45,532 nt of DNA from Candidatus Yanofskyibacteriota bacterium (GCA_016185545.1 JACPNJ010000001.1:86565-132096), one strand, 5' to 3'. Shown: positions 21,993-29,988, numbered from the stretch's first letter. Translations and numbers: made by a program. The notes: generated from the sequence alone by a model not told the origin.

Positions 21993-22119
21993 TAGTATTA
22001 TTGACGCAGTTTTGGTTAAAAACGGACTTAATGAAGAAGCTTTCCTTATTTTGATTGCTATTTTGTTTTTTGGGGCCTTATCTTTTTTATTTCTGTTTTT
22101 ATTGGCAAATAAAATTTAG
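21973..22119 (+). CDS. Possible small membrane protein
   Basis: GGAGG at 21962-21966 is 6 bases upstream of ATG 21973. The product is 48 residues with a strongly hydrophobic C-terminal helix (AFLILIAILFFGALSFLFLF). It overlaps the starts and ends of minus-strand genes on both sides by about 20 bases. Could be a real small protein or chance. Confidence 0.33.
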   Translation: MKTFGIISIIDAVLVKNGLNEEAFLILIAILFFGALSFLFLFLLANKI

Positions 22120-23220
22120 AATTTCTTGATTAAATCTTTCTTCTGAAAACCGCTCTGCGGTTTTTTTTATAACTTCTGCATTGTAATTTGTTAAATTTTG
22201 TTTTAGACGGCGCACTCCATCAGCCAATACTTTTTCTGTCGGGTCGTCAAAGAAATCGCCGTTGACGCCTTCCTGTATATATTCTAACGCGCCGCCGCGC
22301 CTGAGCGCCAATACCGGTTTGCCGTAGCTCATGGCTTCAATCGGGGTAATGCCAAAATCTTCTTCTTGGGGCATAATAAATGCTATACAGTTTTGATAAT
22401 AATTGGGCAGTTCTTTGTCGGAAACAAACCCAAACATTTTAATATTTTTGAGATTTGAGATTTGAGATTTGAGATTTTTATATTCGGGTCCATCCCCTAT
22501 TATAACGAGGGGCCATTCAAGCTTGTTGAATGCCTTAATAGCGATATCTATATTTTTATGTTTATACAAACGGCTGACAATCAAGAAGTAATCGGTAATC
22601 GGTAATCGGTAATCGGTAATTTGATGTCGTAGACCGACAGGTGGATATATGACCAGAGAATCACACTGGTAGTATTTTTGTATGCGTTGGCGGACATTTT
22701 CGGAAATTGCGATAAACTGGTCAACTCTGGTGGAGGCAAGGCGGTCCCAGATGCGCAGCAGGTGTTGAATTGAAGAGACCCATATTTGTGGCGCAATATG
22801 TCCCTCTTTTTTATATTCCGCATGCCAATCCCATAATTGTCTTGTCGGACTGTAACAATAGCAAATATGCCTTGTTCGCGGTTTAACTACCAAGCCCTTA
22901 GCAAAGGCGACAGACGAGGAAATTACCAAGTCAAAACCGCTTAAATCTATGGATTCAATGGCGATAGGTAAAAGCGGAATTAGCAATTTATGGCCACGGA
23001 AGACACGGTAAAATTTTTGAGTAAAAGTTGGCCTTATTTCTGCTTGTGGCAAAAACCAATCCGTAAATTTTTTATTGAAAAAAAGTGTGTATATCGGCGC
23101 TCTTGGAAATATCCCGTGCAATACTTTGAGTGTTTTCTCTGCTCCACCCATTCCCAAAAGCCAATCATGTACCAGCGCAATTTTTAAATTTTGTAGATTT
23201 TTTGACACTTTTCTGAGCAT
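22099..23220 (-). CDS. Family 4 glycosyltransferase (mannosyltransferase-like)
   Basis: A GT4 enzyme beginning KIALVHDWLLGMGGAEKTLKVL, with YCYSPTRQLWDW and the donor-binding EDFGITPIEAMSYGKPVLALRRGG. The N-terminal signature is common in CPR and other mannosyltransferase-like proteins; the actual sugar cannot be read. Two heptamer tracts are embedded: GGTAATC x4 (QITDYRLPITDY, 22587-22622) and GAGATTT x4 (NLKSQISNLKN, 22450-22477), both between the two domains. It is the first gene of the minus-strand polysaccharide cluster. Confidence 0.93.
   Translation of the reverse strand: MLRKVSKNLQNLKIALVHDWLLGMGGAEKTLKVLHGIFPRAPIYTLFFNKKFTDWFLPQAEIRPTFTQKFYRVFRGHKLLIPLLPIAIESIDLSGFDLVISSSVAFAKGLVVKPRTRHICYCYSPTRQLWDWHAEYKKEGHIAPQIWVSSIQHLLRIWDRLASTRVDQFIAISENVRQRIQKYYQCDSLVIYPPVGLRHQITDYRLPITDYFLIVSRLYKHKNIDIAIKAFNKLEWPLVIIGDGPEYKNLKSQISNLKNIKMFGFVSDKELPNYYQNCIAFIMPQEEDFGITPIEAMSYGKPVLALRRGGALEYIQEGVNGDFFDDPTEKVLADGVRRLKQNLTNYNAEVIKKTAERFSEERFNQEILNFICQ
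22450..22477. repeat. Heptamer tandem repeat (GAGATTT) x4
   Basis: Four exact units, encoding LKSQISNLK on the minus strand in the GT4 gene. Confidence 0.92.
22587..22622. repeat. Heptamer tandem repeat (GGTAATC) x4-5
   Basis: Exact tandem units in the same GT4 gene, encoding ITDYRLPITDY. Confidence 0.9.
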
Positions 23221-23268
23221 TGCTTATCATTAAGTCAGCGGTTCTTTATAACATATAAGGGAAAAGAA

Positions 23269-23694
23269 ATGCCGAATTGGTTGCCACTAGCCGGATTGGT
23301 AGTGATATTTTTTGCCATTGCCCCGATTTTTTCCAATAAAGCGATACAAATACATGGCCCGATTATTAATTTTTTGATTTTGAATATAATTTTTGGGATT
23401 TTTGGCTTAATCTGGTTTTTATTTTCCGGACGGCAAGATATTGATCTTGTTAGCAGTAAGTCTTTGGGATTGACAACAATTGCTGGTATAATTTCTTTTT
23501 TTGGAGTGGCATTTTTGTATTCTGCCTATAAACTGGCACCTAAAGATTTATCTTTTATCACAATTACAACCAGTTTTTCTGTGGTGGTTTTGGCGATTAT
23601 CAATAATTTTCTTGGTAATAAACTTGCCCTTCACCATTGGATAGGGGCGATTATTGCGTTTATAGGCATAGCTCTTGTGAATTATAAAAAATAA
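23269..23694 (+). CDS. EamA/DMT-family half transporter
   Basis: 141 residues with about five hydrophobic helices, ending IGAIIAFIGIALVNYKK, the typical end of an EamA repeat; LSFITITTSFSVVVLAI precedes. Most EamA proteins have two such repeats, so this single-repeat form probably acts as a dimer, like small multidrug or undecaprenyl-sugar transporters. AAGGG lies 7 bases upstream of the start. It converges on mreB and shares its terminator. Substrate unknown. Confidence 0.85.
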   Translation: MPNWLPLAGLVVIFFAIAPIFSNKAIQIHGPIINFLILNIIFGIFGLIWFLFSGRQDIDLVSSKSLGLTTIAGIISFFGVAFLYSAYKLAPKDLSFITITTSFSVVVLAIINNFLGNKLALHHWIGAIIAFIGIALVNYKK

Positions 23695-23696
23695 TT

Positions 23697-23719
23697 AAAG
23701 CGCGCAAGCGCTTTTTATC
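23697..23719. terminator. Shared bidirectional terminator
   Basis: AAAGCGC/GCGCTTT stem with a GCAA tetraloop (GNRA type), T-run on the plus side and A-rich sequence on the other. It lies between the EamA gene and mreB. Confidence 0.85.
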
Positions 23720-24722
23720 TTTTCGCCATTATATTCTTTTTGTAAACCTCCAAATTATCCAGCACAGTCCCCGTTCCTTTGGCCACGCAAAGCAACGGGT
23801 CATCAGCTATGCATGCCGGAACCCCGGTAATTCTTGTAATCAGTATATCTATATTTTTCAGCAATGCTCCGCCGCCGGATATTACAATTCCGCGATCAAT
23901 AATATCGGAACAAAGTTCTGGCGGTGTTTCCTGCAGGACATTTTTTACTGTCTGTACTATTTCTCGCAATTGTTCCTGTATGGCGTCTGTAATTTCGTTT
24001 GAAGTCAGTTCTATCGTTTTTGGATAGCCGCTGGTCAGGTCACGTCCGCGCACATTTATTTTTTCTTCATTTACTTGTTTGACGGCATTGCCAATCGCGA
24101 TTTTTATCAGTTCCGCAGTGCGTTCCCCGATGGCCAGTCCGTGTTTTTTCTTGACGTGTTCGACTATTGCCAGATCTATTTTGTTGCCTCCGACTCTGGC
24201 CGACGACCAGGTAACAATGCCGCCCAAACTGATAACCGCGATATCAGAAGTACCACCGCCGATGTTAAGAATTAAATTACCGACTGGACTATTTATGGGA
24301 ATCTTTGCGCCAATTGCCGCTAAAACAGGTTCCTTTACCAAGTAGGTCACCTTAGCCCCGGCATTTATAATAGCCTCAATTACCGCGCGGCGTTCAGTAG
24401 AAGTAATGCCGGCGGGTACCGAAACCAAAATTTCCGGTTTAAAAAATCCAAAGCGCCCAACCGCTTTATTTATAAAATATTTCAGCATTGCTTCCGTAAC
24501 CCTATAGTCAGCGATTACCCCATCTTTAAGCGGGCGAGATACAATAATACTGTCAGGTGCTCGGCCGATCATCTCTTTGGCATAATTCCCCACTGCGATT
24601 ATTTTATTGTCCAACACCGATATGGCGACAACAGACGGCTCATTAATTACCAGTCCTTTATTTGGCACAAAAACCAAGGTGTTAGTTGTTCCCAAATCAA
24701 TGCCGATTTTTTTTATGAACAT
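23715..24722 (-). CDS. mreB: Rod-shape-determining actin MreB
   Basis: MreB forms membrane-bound filaments that direct lateral wall synthesis. The actin-fold motifs are clear: IGIDLGTTNTLVFVPNKG (phosphate 1), LNIGGGTSDIAVISLGG (phosphate 2) and GIVISGGGALLKNID (adenosine). The N-terminal FIKK could be an amphipathic membrane contact. The length of 335 residues is normal. The usual mreC/mreD partners do not follow. Its presence implies a rod-shaped or elongated cell with peptidoglycan. Confidence 0.96.
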   Translation of the reverse strand: MFIKKIGIDLGTTNTLVFVPNKGLVINEPSVVAISVLDNKIIAVGNYAKEMIGRAPDSIIVSRPLKDGVIADYRVTEAMLKYFINKAVGRFGFFKPEILVSVPAGITSTERRAVIEAIINAGAKVTYLVKEPVLAAIGAKIPINSPVGNLILNIGGGTSDIAVISLGGIVTWSSARVGGNKIDLAIVEHVKKKHGLAIGERTAELIKIAIGNAVKQVNEEKINVRGRDLTSGYPKTIELTSNEITDAIQEQLREIVQTVKNVLQETPPELCSDIIDRGIVISGGGALLKNIDILITRITGVPACIADDPLLCVAKGTGTVLDNLEVYKKNIMAKR

Positions 24723-24801
24723 AGGATTTACACGCTAAATTATTTTTCGTGTTAGGAGATTTTCTATGCTACCATACAGATTTTAACTAGTCAGAGCAAT
24801 A

Positions 24802-24830
24802 TTTACAGATTGAATAAGATTAAGTATAAT
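24802..24830 (+). promoter_or_regulatory. Promoter of the PEGA-like gene
   Basis: TTTACA at 24802-24807, 17-base spacer, TATAAT at 24825-24830. The implied leader of about 90 bases can form a long imperfect stem (TCCCG-T-GAGA near 24849-24863 with its complement near 24899-24913). Confidence 0.72.
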
Positions 24831-24925
24831 AGTATACAATAGGCCTACGAATCCCGTTAGAGACATAGCGGATGCTTATTTTAAAAAGTGGCGGTTAAAA
24901 TATCTCAGCGGGAATAAATAACGGA

Positions 24926-25821
24926 ATGAAGAAAAAAACTCGGCGAATTATTTTTTATTTATCGGTATTGATTTTTTTTATCCTAAGCTTGTTATTGGTT
25001 CTTTTCGCGTTCGGTTATAGGTATGATTTTGTGCAGAATAAATTTTTCAGCACAGGGTCCCTGGAATTAAAAGCCAATATAGCGGCGGAAGTTTATATAA
25101 ATGACGAATTGGCGGGTAGTACCTCATTTTTGAGTGACTCTTTTTCTAAGGGATGGCTTTTACCCCGCACGTATAATGTAAGACTTCAAAACGAAAAATA
25201 CCAACCTTGGCATAAGTTGGTTAAAGTTGAAGCAGGCTTTTTATCAAGTTTTCCGAGGGTGATGTTATTGCCGCAGGATTTTGAAAGCGAGATTATGGCT
25301 TCCAGTTCCGTCAGCGTTATAACAATAAGACGATTTGAATCGGAAAATAATCTGGCTATAATCGGCAACAAAAAAAACTGGAGGCGGTAAATTTAAAAAA
25401 CGGCGAAATAAAACCAGTAAAAACGTCATCGCCAACCCCATTACCGTCAGCGTCCAGTGCGGAAAATGGGGTTACCTTCATTCTTTCTCCCGATGGCAAT
25501 AAAAATGCTTGGTTTAATGAGCGCGAGCTCTGGGTTAAATGGGTCAAAGATTCCAGCTATCAACCGTATAAGTTGGCCGGAGATATCGGGTTAGTTACCA
25601 GATTCTCACAAAAAATAGAGGACGTGCAGTGGTATAAAGATTCGGAGCATCTCATAGTCAATGTCGGCGGGATATTAAAATTTATAGAAATAGATGACCG
25701 TGGCGGAATCAACATCTTTGATATTGCCGCCATAACCGGCCCGTTTTATTACGACCGCGACCAAGACGCGATATTCAAGTTTGAAGGGAATAAATTAGTT
25801 AGGATTAGTCTTTCAAAATAA
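24926..25821 (+). CDS. PEGA-like membrane-anchored protein, interrupted by a -1 frameshift
   Basis: Residues about 8-30 form a signal anchor; a PEGA-like beta domain follows (LKANIAAEVYINDELAGSTS, LPRTYNVRLQ). The first frame stops at 25390. The -1 frame continues without a stop from LEAVNLKNGEIKPVKT to IRISLSK at 25821. The joint product of about 298 residues makes a coherent envelope protein. The shift point is an A8 run at 25370-25377 containing A-AAA-AAC in the exact phase of a -1 slippery heptamer. It may be programmed, a pseudogene, or a one-base sequencing error. Confidence 0.72.
25372..25378 (+). promoter_or_regulatory. Candidate -1 ribosomal frameshift site
   Basis: The heptamer A AAA AAC lies in the zero frame as X XXY YYZ (codons AAA at 25373 and AAC at 25376). 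I see no strong downstream hairpin or upstream Shine-Dalgarno-like stimulator. Confidence 0.45.
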
Positions 25822-25863
25822 CCGCTCGCAATTTTTGAGAGCAGATAAAAGTATTATCTTTTA

Positions 25864-26024
25864 GCCCAATGTGGGGTCGAAACAATTTTGACTCGCAGGC
25901 TAGCAAAATTGTTTCTCCTGGAAACCAAGCGGTTTCCAACTTCCTCCTCGGGAAAACACCCAGTTTTCCCGACCCCTTTCTCCCCCACAATGGGCCAACG
26001 GATTACCGTTTAGCCCATTGTGGG
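25864..26024 (-). other. Nested multi-hairpin element at the 3' end of rpsI
   Basis: A 13-base arm at 25864-25876 pairs (12 of 13) with 25983-25995. The same middle arm pairs perfectly with 26012-26024, which is the last coding part of rpsI. The outer stem encloses three perfect hairpins: 12 bp (25879-25890/25904-25915), 7 bp with AAGC loop (25920-25937) and 10 bp (25948-25957/25963-25972). As the rpsI 3' end it offers two mutually exclusive folds. Confidence 0.75.
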
Positions 26025-26590
26025 GCTTTTCTGGCTTTTTTGAGGCCGTACTTGCGGCGTTCTTTTTCACGCGAGTCGCGGGTTAGATAACCCGACTTGC
26101 GAAGTTTTTTAGAGAAGTTTTGGTCAAACAAAACTAGGGCACGACTCAAACCTAACTTTATCGCATCCGCTTGTCCGCTTATGCCGCCGCCGAAAACTTT
26201 TGCTGTTGCCTTGAATCTGTTGAGGGACTTTAATTTTTTAAGCGGTGTCTCAACAGTATTTTGCAATTCTAAAGTTCTAAAATATTCGTTATACGGCTTG
26301 TCATTCACTACAATCAATGCTTTGTCTTCAGAAACCTGCGTATCCGTTGATTTTTTAGTATAGACACGCACCCTGGCAATAGCTCTTTTTCTGCGGCCAA
26401 TTGATTCGTAATATTTTTCTGTAACCGGCCGAATTGTTTGCAATTCTATTGATTTTTCCTTTATTTCTGTTATTTTTTTCGGTTCGGCTGATATTTTTTT
26501 ATCTAATTTAATTTTTGCCGTCTTTTCTTTGACAGGTTTAATGAGTTTGGCAGATTTTATTGTTTTTGTTGTTTGTTTTTTAGTTACCAT
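26003..26590 (-). CDS. rpsI: Ribosomal protein S9 with long N-terminal extension
   Basis: S9 (uS9) contacts P-site tRNA through its C-terminal tail. The last 130 residues are standard: YYESIGRRKRAIARVRVY, FGGGISGQADAIKLGLSRAL, SGYLTRDSREKERRKYGLKK and the terminal PQWAKR. The first 60 residues are an added Lys/Ile/Thr-rich stretch (KLIKPVKEKTAKIKLDKK) not found in E. coli S9. rplM precedes it, the usual pairing. The stop codon is inside a hairpin formed with the 3' element. Confidence 0.96.
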   Translation of the reverse strand: MVTKKQTTKTIKSAKLIKPVKEKTAKIKLDKKISAEPKKITEIKEKSIELQTIRPVTEKYYESIGRRKRAIARVRVYTKKSTDTQVSEDKALIVVNDKPYNEYFRTLELQNTVETPLKKLKSLNRFKATAKVFGGGISGQADAIKLGLSRALVLFDQNFSKKLRKSGYLTRDSREKERRKYGLKKARKAPQWAKR

Positions 26591-26682
26591 TCAAGTTGGC
26601 TTGGTAAGGTCATAGTGTCTTTTGGGATTTCTGTGCTTAGCAAAAAGCAAAGCGAGCTAATTTTTGAAGTTCCCGCAAGACA

Positions 26683-27024
26683 TTATGACAGAAATTCAAG
26701 ATTTTTCATTATTTTACTCCTTAACCTATTTGGCGCCAGCATTCTGTATACCGCAAGCCATAATACGCGCCTAGGGTTTTGCTCAAACAGGTTTTTTAAT
26801 TTTTTAGATTTCATCCCGCCGGGATAGCCGGAGTAGTGATAATATATTTTCTGTTCAACTTTTTTGCCGGTAAATTTAATTTGGCCTATATTGCTTATGA
26901 TGACTTTTTCTTGCGGCATTAAGTTGGGTTTGTAGTTAGGATTAATTTTGCCGCGCAAAATAACAGCAATTTTGCTTGCCAAACGTCCCAAGGGTTGATT
27001 TGTCGCATCAATATTGTGGGTCAA
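26683..27024 (-). CDS. rplM: Ribosomal protein L13, short form, TTG start
   Basis: L13 is an early-assembly 50S protein. IDATNQPLGRLASKIAVILRG, KVEQKIYYHYSGYPGG and AVYRMLAPNRLRSKIMKNL match the family. At 113 residues it lacks about 10 N-terminal and 20 C-terminal residues of the E. coli protein. The start appears to be TTG 27024; no in-frame ATG or GTG lies between it and an upstream stop. The start directly abuts an ATAACCT heptamer tract. Confidence 0.95.
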   Translation of the reverse strand: MTHNIDATNQPLGRLASKIAVILRGKINPNYKPNLMPQEKVIISNIGQIKFTGKKVEQKIYYHYSGYPGGMKSKKLKNLFEQNPRRVLWLAVYRMLAPNRLRSKIMKNLEFLS

Positions 27025-27058
27025 GGTTATAGGTTATAGGTTATAGGTTATAGGTTTA
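27024..27058. repeat. Heptamer tandem repeat (AGGTTAT) x4 before rplM
   Basis: Four exact units and a variant fill the rplQ-rplM gap. On the coding strand the unit is ATAACCT, which repeatedly supplies TATAAC, a -10-like hexamer. Confidence 0.92.
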
Positions 27059-27092
27059 AAATTTATAACACCTAAAACCTATCATCTAACAC

Positions 27093-27443
27093 CTAGTCAA
27101 CGAACTCTATTATCGCCATCCTGGCTCCATCGCTTAGTCTAGATGGTAAATTTATAATTCTGGTATAACCACCGTGACGGTTTGCAAACCTTTCAGCCAA
27201 TTCGGTGGTTAATTTTTTAGTGTATTTAATTCCCAGTTGCGAAGCTAATAGACGGGTGGTGGCAAGATTTTTAGTTTTTCCTTTTGTAATAAGTTTTTCT
27301 ACGCTGGTCCTTAGGCTTTTCGCTTTGGCCAAGGTGGTAATAATTTTATCTTTTTCAATTAAAGCCAGCGCAAGATCACTCAAGAGAGCTTTGCGTTGTT
27401 TGGTTTCCCGTCCAAATTTTCTATACTTACTTCCGTGTCGCAT
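27093..27443 (-). CDS. rplQ: Ribosomal protein L17
   Basis: L17 sits near the exit of the 50S tunnel. MRHGSKYRKFGRETKQRKALL is the canonical start, and YTRIINLPSRLSDGARMAIIEFVD the C-terminus. The length of 116 residues is standard. It follows rpoA by 30 bases, as in most bacteria. Confidence 0.97.
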   Translation of the reverse strand: MRHGSKYRKFGRETKQRKALLSDLALALIEKDKIITTLAKAKSLRTSVEKLITKGKTKNLATTRLLASQLGIKYTKKLTTELAERFANRHGGYTRIINLPSRLSDGARMAIIEFVD

Positions 27444-27473
27444 GTAGAAAAAGAATTAAGAAATAAGATTGGA

Positions 27474-28214
27474 TTATTCCTTTTTCTTTTTGTCTTTTTT
27501 ATTTTTTTTCTCTGCTCTTATTTCTTCTTTTGGTATTGCAATATTGTTGATTATCATAAAGTGGTCAATTAATATCTGTGAAGATTTTTTAAGTGCTTCT
27601 TCCGGGCTCATACTGCCATCTGTTTCAATGTCCAGCAAAACCTTGTTGTAATCGGTTCTTTGTCCGACTCGTATATTTTCAACCGTGAAATTTACGTTTT
27701 TGATCGGGGTAAAAATGCCGTCAATAGCAATTTTACCGACATTTAGTTTTTCTTTCTGTCTTTGTTCGGCTGGCACATAACCAATGCCTCTTTCAATGGT
27801 TATTTCCATTTCAAGTTCAGTTTTCTTGTCGTTTATGGTTGCGATATGCTGATCTTTATTGATAATTTCGACATCGGATGTAATTTTAATATCTCCGGCG
27901 GTAGCTGCCTTTTCGCCTTTTACATTTAATATTAACGTGATCGCTTCATCCTTAAACATTTTAAATCTGATTTTTTTTAGGTTTAAGATGATCTCAATTA
28001 CATCCTCCAACACGCCGGGAATAGCGGAAAATTCATGATCAACGCCTTTTATTTTGACAAAAGTAACCGCCGCGCCCTCAAGCGATGAAATTAAAACTCG
28101 CCGCAAAGTATTGCCGATGGTCGTGCCATAACCGGGATAAAGCGGCCCTATTTCAAAAACTGTGTGGTTTTCTTCTTTGGAAACGACGTTGGGTTCTGTG
28201 GGTAGTTGGATCAT
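27474..28214 (-). CDS. rpoA: RNA polymerase alpha subunit lacking the C-terminal domain
   Basis: The N-terminal domain is complete: FEIGPLYPGYGTTIGNTLRRVLISSLEGAAVT (dimerisation), then DIETDGSMSPEEALKKSSQILIDHF. At residue about 235 it ends in a short Lys/Glu tail (KKNKKDKKKKE), so the 75-residue alpha-CTD that binds UP elements and activators is missing. 246 residues against the usual 310-330. Assembly of the polymerase needs only the NTD. The gene is in its normal place between rpsD and rplQ. Confidence 0.97.
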   Translation of the reverse strand: MIQLPTEPNVVSKEENHTVFEIGPLYPGYGTTIGNTLRRVLISSLEGAAVTFVKIKGVDHEFSAIPGVLEDVIEIILNLKKIRFKMFKDEAITLILNVKGEKAATAGDIKITSDVEIINKDQHIATINDKKTELEMEITIERGIGYVPAEQRQKEKLNVGKIAIDGIFTPIKNVNFTVENIRVGQRTDYNKVLLDIETDGSMSPEEALKKSSQILIDHFMIINNIAIPKEEIRAEKKNKKDKKKKE

Positions 28215-28369
28215 GCAAATTTGTCCAAGAGGACAAGCGTAATCGCGAAGTGCGATTGGGTAACAAATTTAGCACCCCGCCCTCTAAGCTATTAAAGTGC
28301 ATAGAGGGCGGGGTAAATAACTGTTACCATGCTCGGCTGCGCTTCGCTTGCCTGCGCGTGAACATTTAT
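28215..28369. other. Structured gap between rpsD and rpoA
   Basis: Positions 28219-28268 carry the dispersed element with ends TTTGTCCAAGAGG and GATTGGGTAACAAA (also before rpmA, inverted). A perfect 13-bp hairpin follows (28274-28286 with 28302-28314, arms ACCCCGCCCTCTA and complement). An unusually long gap for this operon. Confidence 0.7.
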
Positions 28370-29005
28370 TTAACGTGAGTAAAATTCAATTAACGAACGG
28401 ATGTCTTTACTCTCAAGACCGCTTTCCTGAATAGTGGGTGTGCCGCTGATTTTAGCGATCATTGTGTCTTTATCCAATTCAATCCATTTTGGAGATTCAT
28501 ATTTTTTAATCCATTGCGGCATCAAAACAGAAAAATATTTTGTTTTTCGGCTGCCATCCCTGATTTTTATCATATCCCCGATTTTGATCTCGCAAGACGG
28601 AATTGAATTTTTTTTGCCATTTACCAAAATGTGACCATGGCTGACTAGCTGGCGGGCCTGGTCGCGCGATTGCGCGAATCCTGCACGGAATACGACATTA
28701 TCTAATCTTCTTTCCAACTTCTTAACCAGAATATCTCCCGTCTCATGTTTTGATTTAACGGCATCTTTTACCCAATTCTTGAATTGTTTTTCCATTAAAC
28801 GGTAGGTATTTCTAATTTTTTGTTTAGCTTGAAGCTGTAAGCCGTATTCCGACAGGCGGCCTTTGAATGTTTTTCCGTGCATGCCCGGCGGATACATCCT
28901 TTTTACGGTGGCTGATTTAGGCGAATATGAACGCTCGCCTTTTAGGAAAAGCTTCGTACCCAATCTTCTTTCTATTTTTTCTTTTGGACCAGTATAGCGA
29001 GCCAA
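28370..29005 (-). CDS. rpsD: Ribosomal protein S4, TTG start
   Basis: S4 nucleates 30S assembly. The N-terminal ARYTGPKEKIERRLGTKLFLKGER, LSEYGLQLQAKQKIRNTYRL and the S4 RNA-binding fold RLDNVVFRAGFAQSRDQARQLVSHGHILVNGK are standard. 211 residues. The N-terminus lacks the zinc-binding cysteines, so it is a C-minus form. The start is TTG 29005, just downstream of an ATAACCT tract. Confidence 0.97.
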   Translation of the reverse strand: MARYTGPKEKIERRLGTKLFLKGERSYSPKSATVKRMYPPGMHGKTFKGRLSEYGLQLQAKQKIRNTYRLMEKQFKNWVKDAVKSKHETGDILVKKLERRLDNVVFRAGFAQSRDQARQLVSHGHILVNGKKNSIPSCEIKIGDMIKIRDGSRKTKYFSVLMPQWIKKYESPKWIELDKDTMIAKISGTPTIQESGLESKDIRSLIEFYSR

Positions 29006-29009
29006 ATTT

Positions 29010-29044
29010 AGGTTATAGGTTATAGGTTATAGGTTATAGGTTAT
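29010..29044. repeat. Heptamer tandem repeat (AGGTTAT) x5 before rpsD
   Basis: Five exact units; the same heptamer as before rplM, 2 kb away. Confidence 0.93.
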
Positions 29045-29080
29045 TTCTAACACCTAACACCTAAAAACTATCACCTAGTT

Positions 29081-29524
29081 TTATACTCTGCGGGGTTTTG
29101 CCGGTCTGACTCCGTTGTGCGGCATTGGCGTGGCATCTATGATTGAGGTGATATTGATGCCGGTGCTGGCTATGCCGCGTATCGCGGCTTCACGTCCCGG
29201 ACCTATGCCCCTTATTGAAACTTTTACTTCTTGCAAACCAAACCTTTTAGCTTTTTCCGCGGCATCTTTACCGACAAGGGTTGCGGCATAAGGCGTTGAT
29301 TTTCTTGCTCCCTTGAAACCAAGTATTCCGGCAGAGGAATGGGCAAACACGTCTCCACCGGAGTCAGTTATTGAAACTATAGTATTGTTGTAAGAAGAAG
29401 AAATATTAACCGCCCCCTTGAAAAATTGTTTTTTTTGCGGTTTTTTGGCAACTCTAATTTCGCCTGCTGTTTTTCCAGTGTCTGATGCTATTTCCGAACT
29501 TGTGATTAGACGTTTCTTTCCCAT
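29081..29524 (-). CDS. rpsK: Ribosomal protein S11
   Basis: S11 lines the 30S platform. GAVNISSSYNNTIVSITDSGG, AGILGFKGARKSTPYAA, VKVSIRGIGPGREAAIRG and the C-terminal PMPHNGVRPAKPRRV are conserved. 147 residues, with a slightly long basic N-terminus (about 20 extra residues). One base separates it from rpsM. Confidence 0.97.
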   Translation of the reverse strand: MGKKRLITSSEIASDTGKTAGEIRVAKKPQKKQFFKGAVNISSSYNNTIVSITDSGGDVFAHSSAGILGFKGARKSTPYAATLVGKDAAEKAKRFGLQEVKVSIRGIGPGREAAIRGIASTGINITSIIDATPMPHNGVRPAKPRRV

Positions 29525-29525
29525 A

Positions 29526-29912
29526 TTATGTCTTTTCTGATGACGATTTTCTACCCGAACCCATTGTTTTCCTTACGTTACCTCGCGTAGTTCGCGAATT
29601 TGTCTTGGTTCGACCGTGAATCGGCAGTCGTCTCGCATGGCGCGTTCCGCGCCATGCGCCAACCTCTTTCAATCTTTTTACATTTTCCGAAACCTCGCGT
29701 CTCAAATCCCCCTCAACCTTGTAGTTGCGGTCAACTATGTTTTGTATCCGGTTAATTTCTTCCGTTGTCAATTCTTTAGTCCTTTTATCTTTAGAAACAT
29801 TCGCGGATTTTAAAATTACCCTGCTATTGCTAGGCCCGATACCATAGATATAGCTAAGCGAATATTCTATTTTTTTATTGTCGGGAATGTTTATACCGGA
29901 TATTCTGGCCAA
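29526..29912 (-). CDS. rpsM: Ribosomal protein S13, TTG start
   Basis: S13 forms the 30S head bridge. ARISGINIPDNKKIEYSLSYIYGIG at the start, VEGDLRREVSENVKRL in the middle, and RGTRHARRLPIHGRTKTNSRTTRG at the end are canonical. The start is TTG 29912; the nearby ATG is out of frame. Confidence 0.96.
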   Translation of the reverse strand: MARISGINIPDNKKIEYSLSYIYGIGPSNSRVILKSANVSKDKRTKELTTEEINRIQNIVDRNYKVEGDLRREVSENVKRLKEVGAWRGTRHARRLPIHGRTKTNSRTTRGNVRKTMGSGRKSSSEKT

Positions 29913-29919
29913 ACATTTA

Positions 29920-29985
29920 GATTACAGGTTACAAGACTCAGGTTGCAGAAAAATCTGACACCTGACACCTGATACCTGATACCTG
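29920..29985. repeat. Degenerate heptamer tract between rpmJ and rpsM
   Basis: AGGTTAC, AGGTTGC and CACCTGA/TACCTGA units in both orientations fill the gap, including two CACCTGA and two TACCTGA copies in a row. Confidence 0.75.
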
Positions 29986-29988
29986 GTT

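Noticed and set aside
22440-22625. Regular repeats that might suggest a small CRISPR array
   Set aside because: The units are 7 bases without spacers and lie in a glycosyltransferase coding frame, so they are tandem repeats and not CRISPR. No cas genes are in the window.
24840-24925. Possible tRNA or riboswitch in the leader of the PEGA-like gene
   Set aside because: Only one long imperfect stem can be drawn; there is no cloverleaf, anticodon or known aptamer motif.
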